DNA of 64,000 nt from Entoloma clypeatum (taxonomy: Eukaryota > Basidiomycota > Agaricomycetes > Agaricales > Entolomataceae). This document shows positions 45,485 through 56,073 of the stretch, one piece after another. How positions within the stretch are numbered: position 1 is the stretch's first letter; the number at the start of each line of letters is the position of its first letter. The position numbers and the translations under genes were made by a program. The notes under the pieces were generated by a model. That model saw only the letters and a list, made by a program, of their open reading frames with translations, did not search any database and had not been told where the DNA came from. The stretch covers positions 2,790,001-2,854,000 of the forward strand of contig OY751493.1 in the NCBI GenBank assembly GCA_963565915.1, written 5' to 3'.

Positions 45485-45543
45485 CCCCAAATTTAATAAA
45501 TTAACTCCGAACCAAAGATGATCTTGATGTATACATACATATA

Positions 45544-47865
45544 CTACATAACTCGCAGAGTCCATCCATGTTCTGTTGCCGCCGCGGCCTGCGCCGCTGC
45601 GAACCAGCTCGTATCAATGTTACTACCACCCGGGGCCGCCCCTCCCATGCTGCCAAGATCGATCGATTGAAAGACGTTCTCACAAGTAATCGTTCGTCCA
45701 GAATGGTAACCGACTCCATCAGACGCTCGGATAAACAGCAAAGGGAGACTACGCCCTGCTATTGACAACGGCGACTGGCTTGGCGCAGGTGCAGCCCGAG
45801 GATCATGATGCTGTTGATCATCTACTCTCGGCGAATGATGATTACTTCCTGCGTCTGCATTCGGAGGCAAGGCGTCCTGGTCCAATGCCTTGATGACTTC
45901 GACCAGAGGTGGCATTTCGACGATCACGATAGTGTGGAGGGGGCCAGACGCGATATATCGTGGAGCCCCGACAGGTAGCGGGGAATCTGAAGGCCCTCCC
46001 TCTGTTGGGCCACCCGGAATGGTTTGTACGAACGGTGAGATATTCGTCAAAGGACCGGGCGGCGTTGCCTGGTAAATTCGATGCCGAAGAGGTCCAAGAT
46101 TACCCAAGTAGACATCCAGGGGTGTTTGTGTCCTGGTCTTGGGATCTTCATAGAAAAAGTTTGACACCGTCAACTCAACTGTGTTATTACCAGGGCGATA
46201 TACAGGTGCGGTGAAAAGGGTTGGAAAGGGGGTGATTGGCAATTCGGGAATGTCATTGTTTTGACCAAAAGCATCGAAAAAGGTGTATTGGAATTTTGCT
46301 GTGGTGCTTGATGAGCCAAAAAGAAAATGCTCAGAGACAGTCAAGTTTCAAGTTGTACTTACATATTCCTACAATTGTCCAACATAGATAATCGTCAACT
46401 TCATCGGAAATGACGCGCACACCATCCTTCAGTTCCTCGCGTACCCGAGGAGACTGGAAGAGCAACGGGTGTGTGCCGGGTTGCGAAGATATGCCTTGAG
46501 CGGGAGCGGCGGCGGCGCCAGGAGCCCCCGAAATGGGTCCTGCGGCGGATAGATAATGACGGGAACCATCTGTCTCTACGCGCTGGAGAGCAATCTTCTG
46601 CATCTGGCTCACAGGTCCCCCATCATCGGCGGAGACTCGACCTTTGTCCACTTTGCGGATGATCAAGGGTGACGTGGATATTCCCGAGTGCGTATCAGAA
46701 AGCACGATTTGACAACCGTAAGTGACGGGCTGGGGCCCTCCTGAGAAAATAGCGGCGAGCTGTGTGAGTTGGAGTGACCAGATGTTCTCATCACATGATA
46801 CGTACCGACTGGAGGCGCTTCGTTTGGATGGGCAACAACATTCACGTTGAAAGCAGACCATGCTACATTACTGGCACAAAGTTGAGCATGGTCGATGGTC
46901 ATGTATTTGGTGCGGACGGTCTGAGAATTGATCCTGTTGAATAAAGAAACCGGTCCTCCGGCTAGGATACAGGAAGAAATGTTACGCGTCTTGGCGGTTT
47001 TTTTTGATGGTTTGGATATGATTGTGACTGGTGCAGAGTCAAAAGTAGCCCATACACGACCAGGCAAAGACTCTGCGCCATCTGCTGGCAATGAAGCGGG
47101 TGGTTCTGCGATGTCAAGTGAAAGTTGGAAACTCTTGGCTTTCGCGGTTCCAGTTACATGGAGAAATTTGAAGCTGGCAGTCATGTTATTGTCCAGTGGA
47201 GCTTTCTGCTCAAAGGAACGTTCCCCACTCTCGGATACAACAGACATGGAGAGCTGCTGTGAACGTAGGTGCCAAACTGGGCCTTCAATGTGGACGACGG
47301 GAGGAGGACAGAGGAAACGTTTTTCAGTCCCATATGACTTTTGGGCGACGGCAGCGTGCAAGCAGATGACGGTAGTCATAGGCATGACATGGGATGGATC
47401 GTGGGTTACGTGATCTCGAACGATGCGGCGAATCTTGTTATGGGGGTCTTCCAGACTGGTGTCATCGAGCTTGCGTTTGACGGGTCCCGACTTGGAAAAA
47501 GTGAGATTGAGCGACGACGCGGGGCAGAAGGCGGGCAACACATGCTGACCTGTGGGATTATAAAGGCGTCTGAAGGAGATGAAGGCCAAGGCTGGTCGGG
47601 GTCGGTCTTGGTAGCTGTCAAGATGGACTGTATAGATACATTGGGGTCAGATGAGGTGACTTTGGGGTGTGGGGGGGTAGGGGTCCGGGGGGGGTTTATG
47701 GACGGGGAGACCGGGGTGGTGGAGACCTAAAGCGCGTTGGAAGTTGAATGGCAGGAGGATAAGAATTACAAGTAAATTTACACTGGGGGTCTTTGGTGAC
47801 GAGGGGTGTGTCGGGGTCATCTGCAGACGGTGGTCGAGGGAGAACAGATCCGTAGTACTACACAT
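45544..47865 (-). CDS. CSL/LAG1-type DNA-binding transcription factor
   Basis: About 700 residues. A disordered N-terminus (from MCSTTDLFSL) leads, after a 50-nt intron and another ending in TTTTTCCAAG, to a basic patch and then the LAG1 DNA-binding domain: TTVICLHAAVAQKSYG and KRFLCPPPVVHIEGP, the strongly conserved Rel-like N-terminal contact region. The beta-trefoil domain follows (SLFNRINSQTVRTKYMTI, then DGGPVSQMQKIALQR). A long alanine/proline-rich insertion (APGAAAAPAQGI) lies in the trefoil, and the C-terminal Rel-like domain contains YRPGNNTVELTVSNFFYEDP. Fungal CSL proteins (Cbf11/Cbf12 in fission yeast) regulate cell cycle, adhesion and lipid genes without Notch. Class assignment was not attempted. 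Confidence 0.88.
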
Positions 47866-48069
47866 TACAGCAGCCGTGAGAGCCTCCGTGGGCAAAGGTC
47901 TCACGAGAGACGTTGTGGTGGGAATTCAACTTCAACGTGAGACAATTTGCCCTTTTTGTACCTCGGCCAATGCCGCAATCAATCATGTATTATTGTATTT
48001 GTCCATTTCACTTCAAATACTTTATATATATATATATATGTATATGTCCAAAATATGTCCATCAAGACC

Positions 48070-50923
48070 TCAACTCAGCGGATCCCTGCTCATGCGTCCC
48101 CTCGATCCCTTTTCTCGGTCGGGAAATGGAACGCCACTCGATGGGCTCAACGCACGGGTTTGCCGTTTCGATCCCAAGTCCCCTCCCATCCCTCGGACGC
48201 CCATCTCCAGATCCTGTTGATATTTTTGCCAATCCTCGACTTTCAAAGTAGACAGTCGTTTCGATGACGGCCCAAATGCCGCCAGCCTGTCATGGCTCAA
48301 CGAACGTGAATGCTGTCGATCGGGAGAAAGTGTCCTGTGTCCAACATCCTCTGCTCGTCGTCTTTTTTCCAGCTGGGCTGCCTTCTCTGCCTGTCTTCGT
48401 GTCACAGCCTCTTTCTCAAGCGCCTTGTTACGCTCCCAGCGCTGCCGCGCTGCCCTAACGTCGGCCTCTTCCTTTTCAGCCCGCGTGAGCGGTGCCTGCA
48501 AATCACGCATCTTCTCGCGATGCCTCTCGTTCAGTTCTTCGAAAGTGCGTGTGCGACCGGGGCTAGGTCGCTGCGGAGTGGGTGAAACGACGGGTGACCC
48601 TCGGCGAGGTGGCAAGATAGTTACGGGCATGCCACTGCCTCCTGCCGAGTGAGTATGCTTATGGCGCGTCACCTTGGCAAGCGGGATATCATCTGACGAG
48701 TCTGTACTAGGTACCCGGTACCCCAGGGCACTTTCCCGTTCCTTGCGTTTGTTCAGAGCCTCCGTAATTGCAGGTGCCACCGGTATTCTGGGCGCGGGTG
48801 CAATGGGAGTCGTTGCGATAGGTGGTGTAACGCCGGCAGGAGGTTGCAAAAGTTTACGTTCCTGAACATAGGAATCCCACTCCTCATCTCGCACTGGAAC
48901 ACTAGTTGGGCGGCTGATAGATGTCCCCAGTGGAAGAGAATATCCCAGAGAGCTCAACTCCATAGAATGTGCTCGTGTGCGTGGATCTGTCTCTCGGGGC
49001 GGCCGGAGGTGAGAGGGCGTTGGAAGGAGAGCGTTATTGGCATCGATGCTCAGAGTGCGTCTTGATATCATTGACGGGCGACGTGAGGCATCGGACGAGG
49101 ACGGAATTGGTGTCTCGGATTTCAAAGCTTCAATGGACCGACGAATGGTTTGAATTTCCAGGACGAGCTCTTCCTTCCGCTTTAGTTCTTCGAGTTCACT
49201 GGAGGATAAATCTTTCCTGCGCAGGTCATCCGTGTGTTCCTTGTGGCGCAATTCGTCTGAAGCAATGAAACCATGCGGCACGTCGTCTTGAATTCCAAGG
49301 CCTAGATCGAGCGCAGGGAGCGCCCCAGGGCTCTGGGGGTTTCGAGCCGCACGTCGTAGCTCTTCATCAGGGGTAGGTGCTGCTCTAAAATCGGAACCGA
49401 CTGAATAGTTGCGGGGACGACCATCCTGAACAAAAGTGAGATCCGCAGTTGTCGGAGGGGATACAGATCCATCTTTATCCTTCAAGAGAGGTAGACTGGA
49501 GAGGCCACTGTCCTGGCGGCCATGACGAGACAGGGTTGGGTGTTCCTTCTCCCACCGTGCCTGTTCACCCCTAGCCGCAACAAACCGGTCTGCGGCTTGA
49601 CTTTCGGCTTCTTCATCCCGTTTTTTCTGCTCTTGACCAATTTCCTCCAATTTCATGTGGAGGACGGAAAGTATGCGAAGCTGGACGGCGGTCCCTATGA
49701 GCGCGATGGCACCAATCAAACCAAGTTCAATTTGCATGGTTTGAGAAACGGGGAACTGAATGTGATGGGTGGTGAATTTGGGAAATAGATCCCGAAAACC
49801 GAGGTTCCAGATGTAAAACTTGAAAAAGAAAAAAATCCTCAAGATCGGGATGAGGGAGGAAAATGAAATGTACCTCTTTAAGCCCTGCTGTAGTGAAGCA
49901 GTCAACGCCGAGCATGAATGCCGATGAACCAACGAATGCCGTGGAGATAAGTAGTATGTGGTAATGTATCTTGAGATAAGGGGGTGGACATCAAGATGGG
50001 AGAAGCATGATGCACAACGGCTGACTTACCTTGGGGATAGTGCATACCATGAATCCCACGACAGCACAGGCTTATAAACAAGTGTGAGAAAAGAGGATGG
50101 GGGGACAAACCAGATTGATAAACTGACCGAGGAAAAGGATCCACCTCAATCCAATGGGCTTGATGACGCCTCCATTATGGAAGCATTGTATCCAGAGTGC
50201 GAGGGCGAAGCCCCCCCAGGCACCGATTCCGTAACGAGCAGCTTTCCAGAAGAAAATGGCAATGGCACCGCCTGCGACGCCTGCGATGGCACAAGCAAGG
50301 ACGAAGAGGCCACGAAGAGAATTTGTGGGCGGGTTTACTGCAGCAAGGATGCCGAACTTGAGGATGAGGACGAAACAAACAAGCGAAAGGGTATAAAATC
50401 CGATGAGGAAAAAAGAGGTCCTGCGAGGTAAACGGTCAGGTGTGACACGGTTGTTGAAGGAGAGGGAAAGACCATCTGTTCTTGTGGCCCCAAAAGGTGG
50501 AAGGCAGGCCAGTGAGGATGAGGAGCGCACCCAAGACGCTAAAAGCAGGATCTATTTTTGTTTCCTGAATGGATAATCAGGTCTGAGGAGACTCGGGACA
50601 CAGACTGGACTCACAAGAACGAGGGGATTGGAGGTCGGGGTGGCCGAATGTGAGGAGGAGGTGGTGGCTGAGGAGGAGGTGGAGGTGGAGGTGGAGGTGG
50701 GGGCGATGGTGTGGGTGACGTTGAATGTGGTGGGAACGAGGGAGGTGAGGACGGAGCTACGACCGGCGGTGCGGGTGGTGAGAACGAGGGTGGCGGAGGC
50801 GGTGGTGAGAGAGAGGGAGATGGACGCGGTGGGGGACGCGGTGGTGGATGTGGTGGACTGGGCGACGGCGTGCAGGGCGAAGAGGGGGGCGACGACGGCG
50901 ACGAGAATGGAGGGGACGCGCAT
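48070..50923 (-). CDS. TMEM198/DUF4203-like polytopic membrane protein with Ser/Thr-rich ectodomain and long cytosolic tail
   Basis: One gene of roughly 920 residues. A signal peptide (MRVPSILVAVVAPLFALHAVAQ) is followed by about 100 residues rich in Ser and Thr, likely O-glycosylated. Seven or so membrane segments of the DUF4203 fold come next, with FSVLGALLILTGLPSTFWGHKNR, TSFFLIGFYTLSLVCFVLILKFG and GLFVLACAIAGVAGGAIAIFFWK. The segment with GVDCFTTAGLKEFYIWNLGF continues into the long exon, where one last helix (IGAIALIGTAVQLRILSV) precedes about 550 residues of charged, coiled-coil-prone cytosolic sequence with EKEEADVRAARQRWERN. The ectodomain-7TM-tail layout looks sensor-like, but no ligand or pathway is known to me. 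The Ser/Thr coding region makes a GGA/GGT-rich plus strand (50640-50720). Confidence 0.78.
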
Positions 50924-51026
50924 CGTGGGGGGTGAAGAGTGGTTGACTGTCTGTGGTGGTGGTCGGGAACAGAGACCACGAGGGTTCCCGGCTTAGATGC
51001 GCCGTGACGTACTTCTGATTATGTCA

Positions 51027-52957
51027 TCAAGCAAAGTACTCGACGCGCACCGCTCTCGCCTGAATCCTCTCCAGTATTCTCGACATCTTCTCCCCCTCGC
51101 TCACCCCGCCCGTCCCATCCCCCTCCTCCACGATCGTCACTACCCGTCCGCCCCGTCCGAACCGCCCCACTCGTCCCGCAAGGTGCACGTAGGCGTCAAC
51201 TGCCCGTCCTGTCACCCCCCCACCCTCTGGGATCCCCAGGATAAACACGTGGCCTAACTCGGGCAGGTCCAGCCCGCGTGTGGTTCCAAGCGTCGACACA
51301 AGCAAAGTCGGATTCTCCTCACTCTTCCCACCCCCCCGCAGCAGATGCGATCGTCCCTTCTCCTCCATCAAAAGATCCAGCCCATGCGCATTCACCCCCA
51401 TCCCTCGCAGCTCGTATACCGCTCGCTGCACCGATGACGATGATGGAAGCACCAACAGCCCTATCGACGGCACGTCCAACGCGAACGCGGTCGCGATTGC
51501 CTCAAGCGCATTCGGATTGAACGGTGACTGTGTCCCGCCATACTCTGTCCACATCCCCAGTCAGCAAAACGTCCGAACACAGTCCCAACATGACAAATCA
51601 CTTTGTACCGATATGGGCTCACTCTCCATAGGTTCCCCGACCACCGACAGCCCGAAAAGCGCCTCGGCGTCGACGGCCTGCATGTTCTTGTCGTCAGCCG
51701 TGCCAGGTGCTGCGGCTGCGCCCTCGATGTTCCTGATATTGTCCTCCGAGACCAGTAACACTGAATGTAGGATACCATTGCCGCCAAGTCCGTCATGCAC
51801 ATACTTCCCTTGGGACCCCCCGCTATCCACATTGGCCGTCTGTTTTTCTGTTCCCTTGACTTTGAGTAGTTGTTCCGTGTTGAGCCACCCACTCTCCTCG
51901 AACAGGTAGTTGTTCAGGTGTCGCCGCAATGTAGCACTCGACAGAATCAGTTGAGGAGATTCTGAGAAAACCCGCGCATCCTGTTCAAGTGCCGTCCGTC
52001 GTCGATGCTGTGACAGTCCCGCCTCGTCCCGCCGTCGTTCGTTTATCTCTTTCCGCTTTTTAAAGATAATATCCAGTAGTTCCCTTGTGACCCCAGGATG
52101 TAATGACAACTTTTTCATAGCCTTCGCAGTCGCTTTGTGAAACGACCTGTTGGGGTCCTTTTTCGGTACCGTCTCAATCAAATAATCAACCTCGTCCACA
52201 ACAACAGACGACAGGTACGGCAGTTGCAGCGCCTGTGGGTCTTCTTTGTAGATATCCATGACCGCCTGTGGTGTCCCTATCAGAATATGCGGTGGCGTCC
52301 TACGGATATTGCGCAACCCCTCCGTAACATGACTGGTACCATTCCGGACTAGAACTTGTGCCAACGACGACATTGAAGGCGCGGAATCCGGCGGTGACGC
52401 CGCCGCTATTCTTTCAATCCAGTGATAGAGCTGGTGAGCTAGGTCACGATGAGGAACCAGCACAAGAGATGTGATGCGTCTATCGACGTCCCCGCCATCT
52501 TTTGGTATCACTCGAGGCTTGCTCAGGAGTGCTACGATTAGGCCAAACGACCTTGCAGGGAGAATAATGTTACAACACGATCTTCAGTACATGGACACAA
52601 AAGCTCTTACTTTCCAGCCCCAGTTTCGTCCTTGAGCAGGACATCTTTTCCAGACAGGATGGCCGGTATAGACTTCGTTTGGGTTCCCGTCGGATACTCG
52701 ACGTTCGGGAACGCGGAACACAAAGCAGCAATGATAGGTGGGTGAAGGCCTAGATCCTCAAATTTGGTTCGCGTCACAGAGGTATCTGAAACACTTGGAA
52801 CATCTCCAATGGGCGGCGGAGCTGGTGCTACTGCCTGCGCATGGGCTTCGGAAGCTCGACCCACCGACCGAACAAATGGAGGGCAACATCTTGCAATATT
52901 GAATGTCCTTTGGCGGCAGAGGCTCGTCGTAAAAGTGGAAAGCGAAGATGATATCAT
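51027..52957 (-). CDS. MRH4: DEAD-box-like RNA helicase, mitochondrial (MRH4-like)
   Basis: About 590 residues. The N-terminus (MISSSLSTFTTSLCRQRTFNIARC) is presequence-like. Helicase motifs in order: Q motif in FEDLGLHPPIIAAL with PTGTQTKSIPAILSG, motif I as DETGAGKS, motif Ia in LVLVPHRDLAHQ, GTPQAVMD, motif II as VVDEVDYL (DEVD instead of DEAD), motif III SSAT, and motif VI in HLAGRVGRFGRGG. A lysine/arginine-rich insertion (FKKRKEINERRRDEAG) sits after motif II, as in Mrh4, which assembles the mitochondrial large ribosomal subunit. One intron before KYGGTQSPFN was placed by conservation. The Mrh4 assignment is good at subfamily level, not certain. A GTCACGTGC box lies six bases upstream of the ATG. 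Confidence 0.8.
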
Positions 52958-52962
52958 ACGGT

Positions 52963-52968
52963 CACGTG
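52963..52968. promoter_or_regulatory. CACGTG box directly upstream of the MRH4-like gene
   Basis: The context GGTCACGTGCTGG lies six bases before the start codon at 52957. It shares GTCACGTGC with the box in front of MRPS16 (read on the minus strand). Confidence 0.4.
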
Positions 52969-53096
52969 CTGGACGCGTCCATTAAATTCACAGTATAAAT
53001 CAGATTGATATTGTATGGACGTTAATAAGGTTGCAACAGCGCTTCGTGCAGGCAACAGAAAAACTTCCACATAATCGATCCTCCAATGTCTGGTTA

Positions 53097-55669
53097 TCAG
53101 TCACTGGATATGGGCTCATAACGAGAACGGCCGGCCTTGCGGTTGAAGAGACGACTTATCCAGCTCATCCTGTCCATGATACTTCCCGCCTGAGATGTTT
53201 GTATCGGTGGGTAATGGGCCAGACGTGTCCCCGAAACAAGTGAGGTCCTCTCGGATTCATTCTCGAGCTCTTCCTGATGCGCATCTGTTATTGGGAATAG
53301 TATGTAAGCAATAGTATCATATATATACCGATTCAGATTACCTTCGCCAAAGACCGCATCCATCTCTTCTAGAGGAACCCCTTTGGTTTCAGGATACACT
53401 ACATGCGGGTTAGTAATCGGCATCTACAAAGAGAAAGAGAGGCGGATCCCACAGAAGTATACTGGAGAGGTAACAATGAATACCAGGGAAGGAGGGTGAA
53501 AAAGTGGACGAACCAACAACAAAGCTGCAGGCGCAAAAGAATCCATGCATCGGATACAGACGCCATGTCATGGTTTCTTGAAGAACAGGAGTCAACTCGC
53601 CCACTATGAAGTTAAAAAACCAGTTTGTGGCAGTGGAGAGAGATACGCCCTTGGCACGGACGGAAAGCGGCATGATCTTTGATTCGCAAGATTAATAATT
53701 GGGTGGGTCGAGAATTTGGGAGTATGTACCTCGGGAGGGTATAACCATGGCACTGGTCCCCAACTTGGAAGACTGGATGAGCAGCATCGTGCACGAGCGT
53801 TGCATTTGGACTGACCTGTATCCGAAAGCAGCATTGAATATGATGACACAAACCACAACCGCATTCGGGGTACGTGGGACATCAATGGCCATCCACCAAC
53901 CAGTGGCAACTAAGGATGCACTCATCTTTGCATGAATGTCAGTAATAATAATGGTGAATACATCGTGGTTCAGGAACGCACAATGACTGCGCCTGAAAGT
54001 AGAATAGTGCGCCTTCCCCAAGCGTCAACGAGGTACCACCTATACGGCCTACATTAGCGAAGATAAACCATAGATGCCGAGAATGGATCTACGGGGGAAG
54101 TGTACTCAAGACATATATGATCGCATTTATACCTGTCATGAGGATTGCGTCTCGACCGACCCAGCCAGCCTCTGAAAACGCCATGCTCAACATAATGTTC
54201 CAAGACGAAAGTCCTTGGGTAACCAACCTTCGAAAACTCGTGCTAAGCAAATGATATTAATTTAATAGGATGTAACGAAGCTTGTGTGACTCACGAGCAT
54301 AGTAGGATATGACTGACGTTCAAAGGTAAGCACAGATTCAGGAGGAACGATTCATTAGATCGCACCATTGATTCCATTCTGAGGAGGGAAAAGAACTCGT
54401 ATGTATTATTCGAATTGACTAGAAATCTTTTGCTTACAAGCTGTGCGAATGCCTGCGATGACATTGCCAACAACACGCGACGCTTGTACTTCAACCACAT
54501 CATCTCATACGAGCGAACTTCGCCTGATTCGCGCTAGGGGAAATGAGCGCACACTTTACACTCTGACTGTTATGCCGACTTACCTCTTCATACACCTTTT
54601 GTTTGATTTCTCGAAATTCGGCCACAGCGATGGGGTCATCCAGAGCACCCCCATGCAAGTCTGCAAGGACTCGCATTCCTTCCGCATCCTTGTCGGTATC
54701 AATAAGCCACCTGTAGGATGACATAAGATGGAAGACAACAAGAATATATCCTCACAAACCTTGGACTTTCAGGCAACGCCAGCGAGCCGATCGCCAGTAT
54801 CAGGCCGATCACACACTGAATGAAAAGAGGAATCCGCCATGATAAATCCGATTCTATAAAAGAGCAAAAATAATCCGTCCACTGGGCAGGATTGATTATT
54901 GTGGTCGAAAGAGATCAAGATTACGTACGACTGATGATGCGTATCCTACGATATTTCCCGTAAATTCCATGCACGCGAGAGCACCGCGCTTGGAATAGTC
55001 AGTATAGCGAAAGGGAGCGAGACGGCAGAAAAACATACATGCTTGGGTGGAGAGATTTCGCTCTGGTAGATTGGCACAATGGTCCTGGGATTGAACTCAG
55101 CAATCTTGAATGCCTTACATGTCAGATCCGTACGAGAGTAGCCCAACGCCGAAGCCGCTGAGCAAACGGCCCAATATCATGCTCCAAAATCCTGTCGTAA
55201 AAGTCTGGACCGAGCCTCCGAGAGTGAATACAAGGGCGCCGACAAAAAGCGTGCCCTTGCGGCCAAAGGAGTCCCCAATTCGACCAGCGGCAAGTGATGT
55301 CACTATTCAAAGATGAGAATATATGTATGAGGATCGAGAGTTCAAGAGTACCGAAAGCGCCGACTTCTAGGATTGCTACCATTGTGCCGAGCTCCAGGGC
55401 TGTTGGCTCGTTGAAATACTTGCGAAAGTAGGAGCCCGTAATGATGCCGCTCATCACACTGAATTCAAGAATTAAAAACCCTCGAATTATAGACTTGTAA
55501 ACGATCGATACCCTTGGTCATACCCGAACTAGCACTCCATCAAATCCGTCTCGGGGAGGAACGGCACGGCACTCACGAGGAAAACACCAAGACTTGCAAA
55601 GACAGAGATCGTGTAAAGTAACGGTTGGCCAACTAGTTTGTGGCGGGTGGCAATGCCAGGTTCCGCCAT
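53097..55669 (-). CDS. MFS sugar transporter (hexose-transporter type)
   Basis: About 530 residues in some twelve exons. The first exon starts MAEPGIATRHKLVGQPLLY; FGYDQGVMSGIITG, the substrate-binding first-helix motif, is made by joining two exons. The family signatures follow: AGRIGDSFGRKG between helices 2 and 3, GRLLSGFGVGLLS, PIYQSEISPPKHRG, LPESPRWL after helix 6, then NGINVISYYAPRVF, AWGRRTILL and GPVPWLYPPEIMPLSVRAKG, ending PETKGVPLEEMDAVFGE and a hydrophilic tail. It imports hexoses or related sugars by proton symport or facilitated diffusion; the exact sugar is not readable. It is divergent from MIM2 with only 48 bases between start codons. Confidence 0.9.
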
Positions 55670-55717
55670 ACTGCATGAGAGGAAGGAGCGGAATGCGTCA
55701 CATCTGTCACAGCTCTC
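55670..55717. promoter_or_regulatory. 48-base divergent promoter, sugar transporter / MIM2
   Basis: The spacer contains a direct repeat, GTCACATCTGTCACAG (two TCAC units), but no TATA or CACGTG box. Transcription of each gene must start inside or very near the other one. Confidence 0.5.
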
Positions 55718-56014
55718 ATGCCCGTCTCCGAAACTTCACTTGACGATCTCGCGTCCACCGCCTCGTACGACTCCGACGAGGACTACCGACTAGCACAGCA
55801 GGAGTGGGAAGAAAGCTTGCAACAACTTCAGCTCCTTGTTTCCGTCGTCGTTATGCCATTTTTCGGTAAATGGCTCGGCAGACGTTGGAGTTACTGGGGT
55901 AAGTCGTCTTTTTTTTTTTCTTTTATCCGCCTGCATGAACACCACAATTCAACAGCTTATGCACGATATCTCACATTTGGCGTTGGGAAATCTTTTTTCT
56001 GGGGTGTGAATTAG
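55718..56014 (+). CDS. MIM2: Mim2-like mitochondrial outer-membrane import protein
   Basis: Two exons (55718-55898 and 55956-56014) give 79 residues. An acidic N-terminus (MPVSETSLDDLASTASYDSDEDY) precedes the family core AQQEWEESLQQLQLLVSVVVMPFFGKWLGRRWSYWAYARY in which one membrane helix ends with the hallmark PFFGKWLGR. Mim2 works with Mim1 in inserting alpha-helical proteins into the mitochondrial outer membrane. The ending KSFFWGVN is short. The identification rests on the PFxGKWLGRR block and size, from memory of the family, and is good but not fully certain. Confidence 0.75.
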   Translation: MPVSETSLDDLASTASYDSDEDYRLAQQEWEESLQQLQLLVSVVVMPFFGKWLGRRWSYWGKSSFFFSFIRLHEHHNSTAYARYLTFGVGKSFFWGVN

Positions 56015-56073
56015 GGGCAAGGACACTATACTACTTATACAACTTTGAATCTCTCTAACCCTCGTGTTGTCTT

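Noticed and set aside
50628..50996. Glutamate/valine-rich plus-strand ORF
   Set aside because: It is the antisense of the Ser/Thr-rich signal-peptide exon of the DUF4203-like gene, which is supported by splicing and a clear signal sequence.
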